A DNA stretch of 34,086 nt, taken from NCBI GenBank assembly GCA_001579985.1, contig LRSR01010935.1, positions 1-34,086 on the forward strand. Direction: 5' to 3'. The position numbers and the translations under genes were made by a program. The notes under the pieces were generated by a model that was not told the origin of the DNA, searched no databases, and saw nothing but the letters and a program-made list of their open reading frames with translations. This stretch comes from Hypsibius dujardini (Eukaryota; Tardigrada; Eutardigrada; Parachela; Hypsibiidae). This document shows, one piece after another, positions 1-8,829 of the stretch (within the stretch, counting starts at the first letter, position 1; the number at the start of each line of letters is the position of its first letter).

Positions 1-719
1 CAGGTTGTTGTGTGGAGGCGCAACAGCGCCGTCTGGCGGTACGGCACTAACCGAGCAGGGAAAGTGCCAAATGAACCCTTGTCATTTTAACCATTCAAGT
101 TAGGTACTTTCCCTATTTAAGCCAACTTTGGCTGACCCAGCACTACCCGTATACCTAAAACACCCGGCAACCAGAGGGTTAAATCACCCACAAAAGTGAA
201 CTAAAAATGAAATAAGTTAAAAAAACTAATTCAAAAGCTCTTTTAGTTTCCGAAAAACATAAACATAAAAATAGAAATTTAAATACTGGACTTGGTAAAC
301 TAATTCAGCGAAATGTCTTCGCGCAAATCAAACAAATAAAACAATAAACTACAAATCCTTTATGATTTATTTTTAGATGACCAAAAAATAATTAGTCACC
401 TACTTTTACTGCAATTTATTTCGCTATTAGTAATTTATTAATACATATTCTTATACATGTATGTATATTTATACATGTTCCATCGATGCGTAATCGTTTG
501 ATAAAAAATGTATAGAGCAATGGACAACGGACTGACGATCATCATCGCATCTGAGCGCTTTTTGAGGTACGCTCATAATCAAACACCATAATTTAGTTAA
601 ATCACCGCAAAACTAACCTCAACCTTGATTCTTGCGCTATTCGTTGCTGCTACACTAATTAATGATGGAGAAGGGTTTTTGGCTGCAACCCTCTAGCGAG
701 CAAAGATGGACTGACTTAC
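1..719. other. Left edge: presumed DNAAF3 intron or downstream part, no exon resolved
   Basis: This stretch lies downstream of the last DNAAF3-like exon I can place (minus strand). I searched the minus strand for the continuation of the family sequence (a basic Y-K-E-R-D type block) and found no convincing exon. The region is A+T-rich with short runs of TA and TTTA. The rest of the gene probably lies beyond the left edge. Confidence 0.4.
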
Positions 720-1344
720 CTTTAAGTGATCGAAATCAAATAGGCAATCTGCAGCGTCCCTTGTTAGCAGCCTTTGTACACGAGACGAAAAGGGAAAAAT
801 TACATTGCCTCATTCTACCATAAATATGTGTCTATATTACCCTATATATATATATATATGTATTACCCTATACATATATATATATGTATATATTACCCTA
901 TATATATATATATGTTATCCTATATAAATATATATATATATGTGTGTAATAATATTTGTTTTGCTATGTCTATTTGACTTTCTTAATAAGTTGTACGCAC
1001 CTTTTTAGTTTGTAGCACTTGTCTTTCACCAACTTTTGGGTACAAGGCCGAATTTTCAGATTCCCTAGCAACTCCAGAAACGCTTCCACGTTTGACCCTG
1101 AACGAAATGACATGTTAATAATTTTTTCTTATATTCCAAAACTACATTACTCTGTGTACAGTAATGGTCATTTATCAATAGATATAATCATAATTGAAAC
1201 CCTGATTTTTTATTACTAATGATTTTTCTTCCTAATCAAAAATTGTTATTACTCAGGAATAATTTTTTTAAAAGAATATTACTTAAGATTCCTACAGACA
1301 TGTACATGTTATGTAGACAATACGTCTGTCTGTCTGCTTGTCTG

Positions 1345-1404
<60 letters not shown>

Positions 1405-2005
1405 CTTGTCTGCTTGTCTGTCTGTCTGAAGCCAATTTCGTTGAAATCTCAATAAAATAAATTCGCATATATAAGTTTTTGTAGAGACCACAACAAACCT
1501 TGCCCCGCTGCTTCCGTATTTTCTTCCGCCTGCTCCAACAGAATAGACAGCAAAAGCACGTCCCGTGCCACGTTTTCGGCTGAGGAATTTAGCACATAAA
1601 ACTACAAAATGAAACAGTCGAAAAATACTTTAAAAAATAAATAATTATAATATTTTAACAGCTGTCTTGTTAATTATCCTGCGGCAATTTTAATATACAT
1701 GAATGAGTTTCTTTGATTCCCGATTGCGTTCTCCCGCTATGGTTTTGAGGATGTGTCGACAATCTCCGGCGGAACAGATCAAAATATTCAAGTGCTCCCG
1801 TGAATCTAATGTGCAAAAGAAAATTTACTTTTAAACGGCTGGAGAATTTGTTTTTGATTACTACATTGTAGCATTAACGTTGAAATGAATCATGGAGGCG
1901 CAGTCATACAGAAGATAGACGTGGAAATGGCACATTATCAAGGCTCGACATACTGGATGTGGCGGCCGCCAGATCAATGGCAGGTGTGACTCCCCAAAAG
2001 GTCAT
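720..2005 (-). CDS. DNAAF3: Dynein axonemal assembly factor 3-like protein, 5' part (partial)
   Basis: DNAAF3 is a cytoplasmic factor needed to preassemble axonemal dynein arms. Five exons join in frame on the minus strand: 2005-1910, 1794-1699, 1601-1499, 1097-1001 and 771-720, with phases 0, 0, 1, 2, 0. The protein starts MTFWGVTPAIDL, matching the family's WGLSPALDL start. Exon 2 reads ILICSAGDCRHILKT, exon 3 FYVLNSSAENVARDVLLLS and exon 4 VEAFLELLGN. These correspond to the DUF4470 region of DNAAF3 (human blocks LLLGSVDGRHLLRTLSR, FFVLENNLEAVARHML, ETFLEVWGN, from memory). All introns are GT-AG. The exon 2 acceptor could instead lie 13 nt upstream, but only the chosen AG keeps the frame. 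The C-terminal two thirds are outside the window. The exons are too short to stand out as open frames, so they are easily missed. Family assignment is firm; exact ends are less so. Confidence 0.8.
838..946. repeat. TA-rich repeat with TTACCC phasing
   Basis: Runs of alternating TA are interrupted at near-regular spacing by TTACCCTATA or a variant, giving about four units of 20-30 bp. It lies in the fourth intron of the DNAAF3-like gene. Confidence 0.7.
1324..1430 (+). repeat. (CTGT)n tetranucleotide tract, DNAAF3 intron 3
   Basis: About 26 units of TGTC with scattered CTGC/TTGT variants. Relative to the host gene (minus strand) the transcript would carry ACAG repeats. Confidence 0.9.
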
Positions 2006-2374
2006 GCAACCGTGTCCAGAGAGTTTTAACGGCTTTTTCGAAGTCATCTTTTATAGGTAGAAAGGCAGTGTGACTTGTAAGTGTTAATAGAAGTCTTCAA
2101 CAAACGCTAAATGTAATGAAACCGTGCCAGTAATGCATGCACAAAATTGTGTTGCTAAGACGTCGTGTGCCCTTTGCTACCGTCGTTCCAAATACGTCTT
2201 GCTTATTTATATGTATCTGTCTGAATCTGTTTGTCTGCCTGCCTGCCTGTCTATATGTCTGTCTGCCTGCCTGCCTATATGTCTGTCTGTCGGTCTGTCT
2301 GTCTGTTTGCCTATATGTCTATCTATATGCCTGCTTGTTTGTCTGTCTACTTGTCTGCCTGTCTGTCTACCTGC

Positions 2375-2408
<34 letters not shown>

Positions 2409-2842
2409 TTACGTTTGTCTGTCTGTTTGCCTATATGTCTATCTATATCGAGTGTGCCCGTCTGCAATCAAATCGGTAATCGTTGTGGCATTACAGGTGT
2501 AGCATGTTCTTTGACAATCTCAGTGGCAGTCACTGCTAAGAAACACACAGGGAAGTCGACATGTTTTTTCAAACGAGTTCTTTACAAGGAAAGAAAACAA
2601 TTCGGTCATAAATCGCACATTTGGCAACAAAAGATGACTGTTAAAAGATGTGCAAATCACTGAGGATCAAACGCTGTCTTCACAGCAAGCAGGCATCAGT
2701 GAAACAAGAAAGCAAGGCGTGACCTCCTGTCCCCTCGCCAGAAACGAGGGAGAAAATGAAAAACATTTCGCACCACAGAAGCATTTGACGAACTCGTGTC
2801 TGGAGAGGGGAGGTATCTCCTTTGAAGGAATGTCAGTTCATC
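2006..2842. other. Intergenic region between Derlin 3' end and DNAAF3 start
   Basis: Both neighbours are on the minus strand, so this holds the Derlin 3' untranslated region and the DNAAF3 promoter. A tetranucleotide tract fills 2217-2447. Reading frames here come from the repeat or lack family resemblance. I saw no clear polyadenylation signal close to the Derlin stop. Confidence 0.5.
2217..2447 (+). repeat. (CTGT)n tract with CTGC and TATG variants
   Basis: Roughly 57 units, heavily interrupted by CTGC and TATATGTCTG variants, including two copies of a TTTGCCTATATGTCTATC block near 2307 and 2427. It lies upstream of the DNAAF3-like start codon. Confidence 0.9.
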
Positions 2843-3746
2843 TCAGTCATCACCGCCGGCAGCCTGAGGCTGATTTTGAGCAGGCACATCTTGGCCCCAG
2901 TCAAATCCACCGGGCCGCTCCTCTGGCAGCGGTGCATAAGGCTGGTCCGCTTCCCGGTCAAACAGTTTTTTCCTGAAGCGAGGTAAAACGCAGGCTTGCA
3001 GGCCATACACATTAACCCGACAGAGACAGACAAAAGCGACATACATTTTATCAAGGTGGCAGACAACACAGTCACACACTCAGGCAGCCGGATGGACGGA
3101 CAGTCAGTCACGCAAAAAGTCCGCCGGTCAGACAGGCAGCTGAAGCGACAGACAGTCAGGCAGGAATTCCGAGCATTAGACAATCAGACAGAGGTACTCT
3201 CGCAGTCAGTCAGTAAAACACTCAAGCGACCGGGCAGACGAAGCCACATTAGTAATCAGTCAGGCAGTATGACAGACAACGCCACAGCCACGTCAGGCGA
3301 CAGTCATTTAGCGATACAGACAGTCAGGCAATCAGCCAGTCAGTAACGAAGACAGTCAGATAAACAGGTGGTTTGTAACACAAACAGTCAGGCAATTAGC
3401 CAGTCAGTAAAGAAGACAATCAGACAAACAGGTGGTCTGTAACACAGGCAGTCAGGCAGGCTGTCGGGTGGACAAAGTCACAACCACGTCGGCGGACAGT
3501 CGTTCAGTAACGTAGACACAAAGGCAATCAGACAAACGAAACCACACAAGCGTTAAGAGACAGACATTCAGGCGAAGTGACCGGCACGTCATAAGGCAGA
3601 GAAACAACCAAAAGTCTGACAGACAAACATACAGACAGGCACCGCAGAAATCATATTGTCAGGCAGATCAGCAGTCACGTACACCGTCAGATATACAGAC
3701 AGACGAAGCGACAGAGATATTGCCGACCGGACAGACAGAAAGACGG

Positions 3747-3787
<41 letters not shown>

Positions 3788-3814
3788 TGAACAGACAGAC
3801 AGACAGACAGATGA

Positions 3815-3847
<33 letters not shown>

Positions 3848-5542
3848 TGAACAAACAGACAGACAGACAAACAGACAGACAGATAGACAGACAGACAAGG
3901 ACGCACACTTCTTAACCTACAGTATCCAAGGCGTCTTCAAAATCCGGAATCCGCCACGTTGGTGCGGAAAGACATCCTCGAGGTAGTAGTAGATGTGACC
4001 GACAGCAATGCCTGGAAGGATTGAAAATAGGTCAGGATGTGTCGTACAAAAAACCCCCTCTTAAGGAGTTTTTGAATAAATTCGGTTAAATACCAAGCAC
4101 ATCAACGGCGATGGGATTGCCGAGGAGGAGCGAGAAGCCCAGCAACACCCACGGCAGGTACGGTGCTTGGAAGTTAAACAGCCCGAAAAAGTTCATCCGC
4201 ACGAGGGGATTCCGTCGTGCCCAGATGTAGACCAACATGATGGTGAACGCCTGACCGAGGAATAAAATCTGGACGAACACTCCGACGACCTAAAACCAAT
4301 ACATACAAAACTCTCCAATTTAAAATAATTACTTTAAATACCGAAATCTTAAAAAGGCTTCAAAAAAAAGTTAAGAGAAAAAAAAATTAAAAGATTTAAA
4401 AAAAGAAACATTTAATTTTTTTTAATTTTTAAAAATATTTTAAAAATAAATCAAAAAGTTAAAAAAAAATTGAAAAAATTGAAAAAAAATTGAAAAAAAA
4501 TTGAACAGATTTTTTTAAATTTTTTTTAAATTCCGTTCAAAATGTTCGGACGTACCGCCATGAGGAGTCCTCCGATTAGGAACATGAAAACAAAGTCTGC
4601 CGTCCTCCCGTGATATTGATTCTCCTCCAGCATGCGGCAGTAGCGGTAGGTGAAGATGAGGTTGAAGAGGAAGTTGAAGCCGAACGAGCCGAAAAAGAGG
4701 AAGGTGGTGAGGATGCGCCATACTTGGAAGTGGTAGAAGATGAGCCGGGGATTGTAGTACAGCTGGAAGGCCGTCACCAAGTCCAAATGCTGCAAATTAT
4801 AAAATAAATATTAAAACAGCAATACTTAAAATATAAATTAAATAATTAATACAGAAATAATAAAAATAATAAAAATAGAAATTAAATGATGATTATAATA
4901 GCAAAGATAAATAATAATAACAAAATTAATTAATTAAAAAGATCATAAATAATAATAATGTAAATATTAATGATAAAAAGAAACTAAATAATCTGCGAAT
5001 ACGGCGAATTTTATAAATAAATAATAATTTATACGGCGAATAACAAAAAAATAAAAACAGATTCTCTTACAGTTAAAATAGTCGTGATGACGCAGGCGGT
5101 TGTGTACACCCTGGTCACCGGTGGAATCCGAAAATACTGATCTGCAAAAAAATACCTCAACATGGTTGATGTACATTAAAAATAATTAAATAAAACATGG
5201 ATATGTACATTAAAAATAATTAAATAAAACATGGATATGTACATTAAAAATAATTAAATAAAAAATGGATATGTACATTAAAAATAATTAAATAAAAAAT
5301 GGACCGATGGATTTCAGGTAAATACAATGATCTATCAATCAATCGAACGATAGTTAGCATACTGAGAAATGCTTGAATCAAAAGAACACCAATCAATCAA
5401 TCGATCGACCAACCAAATAAATCAAGATTTCTTTGCTGGATTATTTGCGTCAATGAATCAATCAACCGAAACGCCGTTTGAGAAAACCGTAGGACAAACT
5501 TTTGCCTCGATGAAACCTACCTTGGAACGTGACGTGCGCCAT
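2843..5542 (-). CDS. DERL2: Derlin-2-type ER-associated degradation protein
   Basis: Derlins are rhomboid-type pseudoproteases of the ER membrane that help move misfolded proteins to the cytosol. Six exons join without frame breaks: 5542-5521, 5141-5071, 4789-4556, 4289-4094, 4011-3921 and 2972-2843, giving 744 nt or 247 residues (human Derlin-2 is 239). Exon 1 is only 22 nt and codes MAHVTFQ. Diagnostic stretches are [32 protein letters not shown] with the WR motif, [51 protein letters not shown], a GxxxG-like GFSLLLG and [14 protein letters not shown]. No rhomboid Ser/His dyad is expected in this family. The tail departs from the usual SHP box for p97 binding (WGxGxRLG): here it is WGQDVPAQ and then ends in GDD. 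Intron 5 is about 950 bp because of repeats. The gene is head-to-head with the secreted-protein gene. Confidence 0.95.
3320..3447. repeat. 64-bp tandem duplication in Derlin intron 5
   Basis: Two adjacent copies of about 64 bp, each beginning CAGTCAGGCAATYAGCCAGT and ending GTAACACARR, about 90% alike. It sits in a longer CAGA/CAGT-rich stretch from about 3000. Confidence 0.75.
3720..3898 (-). repeat. (CTGT)n tract, Derlin intron 5
   Basis: The plus strand reads CAGA repeats, with ATGAACAGACAG interruptions at about 40-bp spacing. The Derlin transcript would carry UCUG repeats. The tract ends about 20 bp from the exon 5 donor. Confidence 0.9.
4300..4540. repeat. A/T-rich low-complexity Derlin intron 3
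   Basis: Poly-A and poly-T runs with AAATTTTT motifs fill this intron (4290-4555). On the coding strand the acceptor side is T-rich. No genes are seen. Confidence 0.7.
5162..5304. repeat. 34-35-bp tandem repeat in Derlin intron 1
   Basis: Four copies start at about 5162, 5197, 5231 and 5265. The unit contains ATGGATATGTACATTAAAAA followed by TAATTAAATAAAA. It begins about 20 bp upstream (on the minus strand) of the exon 2 acceptor. This is a minisatellite, not a CRISPR array. Confidence 0.85.
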
Positions 5543-6101
5543 CCCGCCGACGAAAGATAAAACCGATAATTCAATGGAGAACCCGAAAAAATTTGTGCTG
5601 ACACGTGGATAAAGTGTCGGGGAGGAAGGAATGCGTCCGGAGGCGCGATCGTTGGATTATAAGTTTGGATGACGTCAATTCTCACCTTCACTTTTCACCA
5701 GTTTATGCCAACTAAATGTGAAAGAAACAATTAAGGCGTGAGATTTCTGGGATAGATAAGGCTCCGGGCCACTTGACGAGTAGGTATTGTTTCGAGGAAA
5801 AGACCACTTGAAGCTGTCAGAAATTAATACGAAGAAAAAAGCTGAGAACAGATCCAGTCAATCAACCAATCAATCCCCCCACAAAGAAATAAACCGAGAA
5901 CAGATCAAGTCAATCAACCAATCAATCCCCCAAACATGTGTCGGACTCGGGAATGAAATTTATCGTTCTGTTTATGGCAAAAAATATCTGGTATTTGGTC
6001 AAATGTACGTACCGCTAATCTTCCCCAAAACATCATAATTAAATAATCGTTGAATGTTTAAAATCATCATCCGCTCTAGGAGTGAAAATGGAGTTCTTTA
6101 C

Positions 6102-6321
6102 GACGAGGAATGAACCGCAAAGAAGACTGACGTGTCTGCAGTTTTTGCTTTGGGCCAAACAACTCGCCATGCTCACGTCGTATGGCACGCCGCACGTTAC
6201 GAAGTTCCACTGACGAGGAATGAACCGCAAAGAAGACTGAGGTGTCTGAAGTTATTGTTTTGGGCTAAACAACTCGCCATGCTCACGTCGTATGGCACGC
6301 CGCACGTCACGAAGTTCCACT
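6102..6321. repeat. 110-bp tandem duplication
   Basis: Two head-to-tail copies (6102-6211 and 6212-6321), each running from GACGAGGAATGAACCGCAAA to GAAGTTCCACT, differing at only a handful of positions. Neither strand gives a reading frame resembling a known family. Confidence 0.9.
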
Positions 6322-6547
6322 GACCGCATCCTTAAATGCGAAAAAATAACGCCGTGCTTTTTTAATCTGTCATCACTCCGAAGTCTATTGCACTTTCAAA
6401 ATGTTGGAGTAGTTTTTGAGAATGGGTAATTTTAATTTTAAATTGATCCTTATTTGCGCGCGTTATTTTCCATATTCCCATAGAACGGGAAACTCCTTCC
6501 ATAATTGAGCCCAGTGAATGAATTGAATGAATGCTCAGCGACTGGCG

Positions 6548-6831
6548 TACCGTATTCCCCCGATCTCAAGGGACACTTTTTTGCCCTACCAGTTAATTTG
6601 ATCCACCCCGGATCTTATCTGTTCATCACTGTTTGCTGTTGTTTACCTACAATCAATCAATCAACTGATTTAATGCGTCCGTCAAGAAATCCCGCGTAAT
6701 CAATCAATCAATCGCTGTCAAGTTCGGCATAAATTTCAACCAATCACGACATAGTGAATCCGATTGAACAGTCAACCGATAACTTGAGGGGGTGGGGCTT
6801 AACTGGCCCTTGAGATCGGGGGAATACGGTA
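6548..6831. mobile_element. MITE-like element A, 284 bp with 25-bp perfect terminal inverted repeats
   Basis: The left end (6548-6572) starts TACCGTATTCCCCC and the right end (6807-6831) is its exact reverse complement over 25 bp. Each end begins with TA, as expected for a TA target-site duplication. There is no transposase frame inside. A diverged copy of the right half is present at about 9429-9535, which shows this is a dispersed family. Confidence 0.85.
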
Positions 6832-7118
6832 ATGGTCAACGAAGTGCGACCACTCATGAGTCATCACTTCATTCCCAACTTTCCGGCGTCGATTCGATGA
6901 AATGACACCTTGAAACTTAGTCCGATTCTAGTGTCGAAGTAAAATTTCAAGGAAAACTTGTCTATACAATTCGTATATATGTAAACAGTCAAACAGTCAA
7001 ACAGTCAAACAGACAGACGAAGGTAATTGCACGGGATATTTTGATGACAACAGGTAGACAGAGATACCCGGATCTAAAAAGTGCTAGGAGAAAAGAAAGA
7101 GGTAAAACGTATACCAGA

Positions 7119-7126
7119 TATAAAAG
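7119..7126 (+). promoter_or_regulatory. TATA box of the secreted-protein gene
   Basis: TATAAAAG lies 149 bp upstream of the ATG at 7268, leaving room for a 5' leader of about 120 nt. Spacing and sequence fit a focused, strongly expressed promoter; this is inference from the motif alone. Confidence 0.55.
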
Positions 7127-7267
7127 GACAGACGCTTCCTTTTCGAACCTTATTTTGCCAAATTTTTCCCTATCCGTCAAATTAGATCAACTTCGATCGG
7201 CTTTACTGGGAGGAATTCCGCAGACAGAGTCTCAACTCCAGATTCCTGTATCCGAAAACTGCCAAAA

Positions 7268-8238
7268 ATGAAGAACTTGCTGGTCTTCTTCCTGGTGGCG
7301 GTTTGTTTGATTGGCGCAGTCTTCGGCGCTTCGCTGGCCGGTATGTATTTCAGTTACTGTCTGTCTGTCTATCTGCCTGCCTGCCTGCCTGCCTGTCTGC
7401 CTGTCTGCCTGTCTGCTTGCCTGTCTGCCTGTCTGCATGTCTGTCTGTTTTTCTGTTTGTCTGTCTATCTATCCGTTTTGTTTGTCTGTCTGCCTGCCCG
7501 CCTTCTGCAGATCGGTCTGTCTGTCTGTCACTGCCGCCTGCCTGTCTGCTTCTGTCTGACTGTATATTCGGAAAATATATGTTTTGCTTTCAAAGTTGAG
7601 GAACCAACCAAGATCGATGCTAGCCTGCAGTCAGACACGAACGCCACCGTCGCTGTTCTCACACCAATGAGCGACTCTTCAGTCGAAACGGTTGCTGCGG
7701 ACTCATCTCAAGACGATTCGCCCGTCAAAACCGCGGCGACAGACGCATCAACCGTCACAGTCATCACCGCTCATAAAGAGCCGGCTTCCGTTCACAACCG
7801 TAGGGTCCGCCAAATCGGTTATGGAGCTGCCGGTTCGGGGCTTCAAAGCCAGTTGAGCGGAATCTCTTCTGGTTACGGATACGGTTACAACAACGGTAAG
7901 GGGAAACGACGTGGTCTGGAAAATCTCTTGAAGTGTCTTCCTTGATTCTGTCATTGCTCCAAAGTCCGTTTCTTCTTATCTGGAACAAATTGTTCTGTTC
8001 TCGAACAAAAAATAATTCACAAGTGTGTCTGTGCGATTATTTTCTGTTCCAAAAAGAATGTTCGTAAGCTTGGGTTAGTTGATTTGGAACGAATTGTTCT
8101 GTTCTGTTCTGTTCTTAAGCAACTCAAGTTGGTTCTTGTTTTCATTCACATGCTTTTTTTACAGCGGTCGGAATGGGCGGACTCGGAGCATACGGAGGAG
8201 CAAATTACGCTGGGTTCCCGTCGTTTCTCGGACGTTAA
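7268..8238 (+). CDS. Small secreted Gly/Tyr-rich proprotein, unknown function
   Basis: I do not recognise the family. Three exons, 7268-7340, 7596-7895 and 8165-8238, join in phase 1 at both junctions to give 148 residues. Residues 1 to about 21 form a signal peptide (MKNLLVFFLVAVCLIGAVFG). Residues 25-92 are a Ser/Thr/Asp/Val-rich acidic propeptide. A furin-type site R93-R94-V95-R96 precedes Q97, and the last 52 residues are rich in Gly, Tyr, Ala and Ser (for example GYGYGYNN and GLGAYGGANYAG). The chain ends F-L-G-R, so trimming of Arg would expose Gly for C-terminal amidation. A TATA box lies upstream. Intron 1 is a CTGT repeat. The stop is followed 24 bp later by a palindromic transposon. 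It could be a structural secretion such as cuticle, eggshell or adhesive, or a peptide precursor. Confidence 0.75.
7354..7560 (+). repeat. (CTGT/CTGC)n tract filling intron 1 of the secreted-protein gene
   Basis: The tract starts 13 bp after the GT donor at 7341 and ends about 35 bp before the acceptor. CTGC units are common. The transcript would carry UCUG repeats. Confidence 0.9.
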
Positions 8239-8829
8239 ACCTTAGACTTGCTCTTTTTCGGATACAGTCAACGACAAGATTGAGTACGCTGGAGGGTCNC
8301 CGCCCCTTTTGCCCATTCCCCGGACTCTCTAGTGTACTCAATCTTGTCGTTGACTGTAATGGCTATATTATACAACATATTCAGATTATAACACAGCTGG
8401 ACTGGTATCATCGGTATAAATCATAAATGCTTCACTTTGTATGGTATTCTAAGATAAATTATTGTTCTTTCTTACTATGCCAGTTAAATTTGAACGATTT
8501 CGCTTAAGTGAGCGAATTTGTTCCAAACGGCACGCCATGCTCTGTGAACGAGGCAAGCATTATGGAACAGGCCAGTTAGTGAGCTTATCTACACCAAATC
8601 GTTTCACGTTACCCAATCCGTTTGTTGTGAAACGGAGGCAAATTTAATTATTTCATCCATCCTCCAAAGTTAATCTCCGATTCTGTAACTCTTTTTCGGA
8701 TTGTCGAATCCCAAGGCATCTTAAAAAAAATTCGAAGGCGATATTCAGACAAATTCGCAGCTCAGTGAAGGCGGAGAACTCTTGCATTTTTCGTAGACCT
8801 CCATTTTTAAATCCGCCCCGCGCGCAATC
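8239..8829. other. 3' region of the secreted-protein gene and SRP9 upstream region
   Basis: It holds the palindromic element at 8263-8358. A 56-codon frame beginning MPVKFERFRLSERICSK at about 8477 is open, but it has no recognised homology or clear splicing signals. The SRP9 leader lies before 8830. I make no gene call here. Confidence 0.4.
8263..8358. mobile_element. MITE-like element B, 96 bp palindrome with TA-CAGT ends
   Basis: The 25-bp arms 8263-8287 and 8334-8358 are perfect inverted repeats. They start TACAGTCAACGACAAG, which fits Tc1/mariner-type CAGT termini inside TA duplications. The 46-bp loop contains the only ambiguous base of the window (n at 8299). It lies in the probable 3' untranslated region of the secreted-protein gene, so the transcript would carry a long hairpin. 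Confidence 0.85.

Larger units (their letters stand above)
5543..7118. other. Divergent intergenic region between Derlin and secreted-protein gene
   Basis: This region separates two head-to-head genes. It holds AATC-type short repeats near 5390-5470, a duplicated ACAGATC-AGTCAATCAACCAATC block (about 5849-5930), a 110-bp tandem duplication (6102-6321) and an inverted-repeat transposon (6548-6831). No convincing exon was found. Confidence 0.5.

Noticed and set aside
2124-2663. Long open frames rich in V-C-L-S or T-D-R-Q, here and at every CTGT tract
   Set aside because: They are translations of the tetranucleotide repeat, open in several frames on both strands, and lie in introns or intergenic DNA.
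5162-5304. CRISPR-like array of 34-35-bp repeats
   Set aside because: The units abut with no unique spacers, and the locus is a eukaryotic intron.
8462-8647. Possible 56-61-residue protein (MPVKFERFRLSERICSK...)
   Set aside because: No recognised homology, no clear promoter or splice context, and short length; kept only as a note in the 8239-8829 region.
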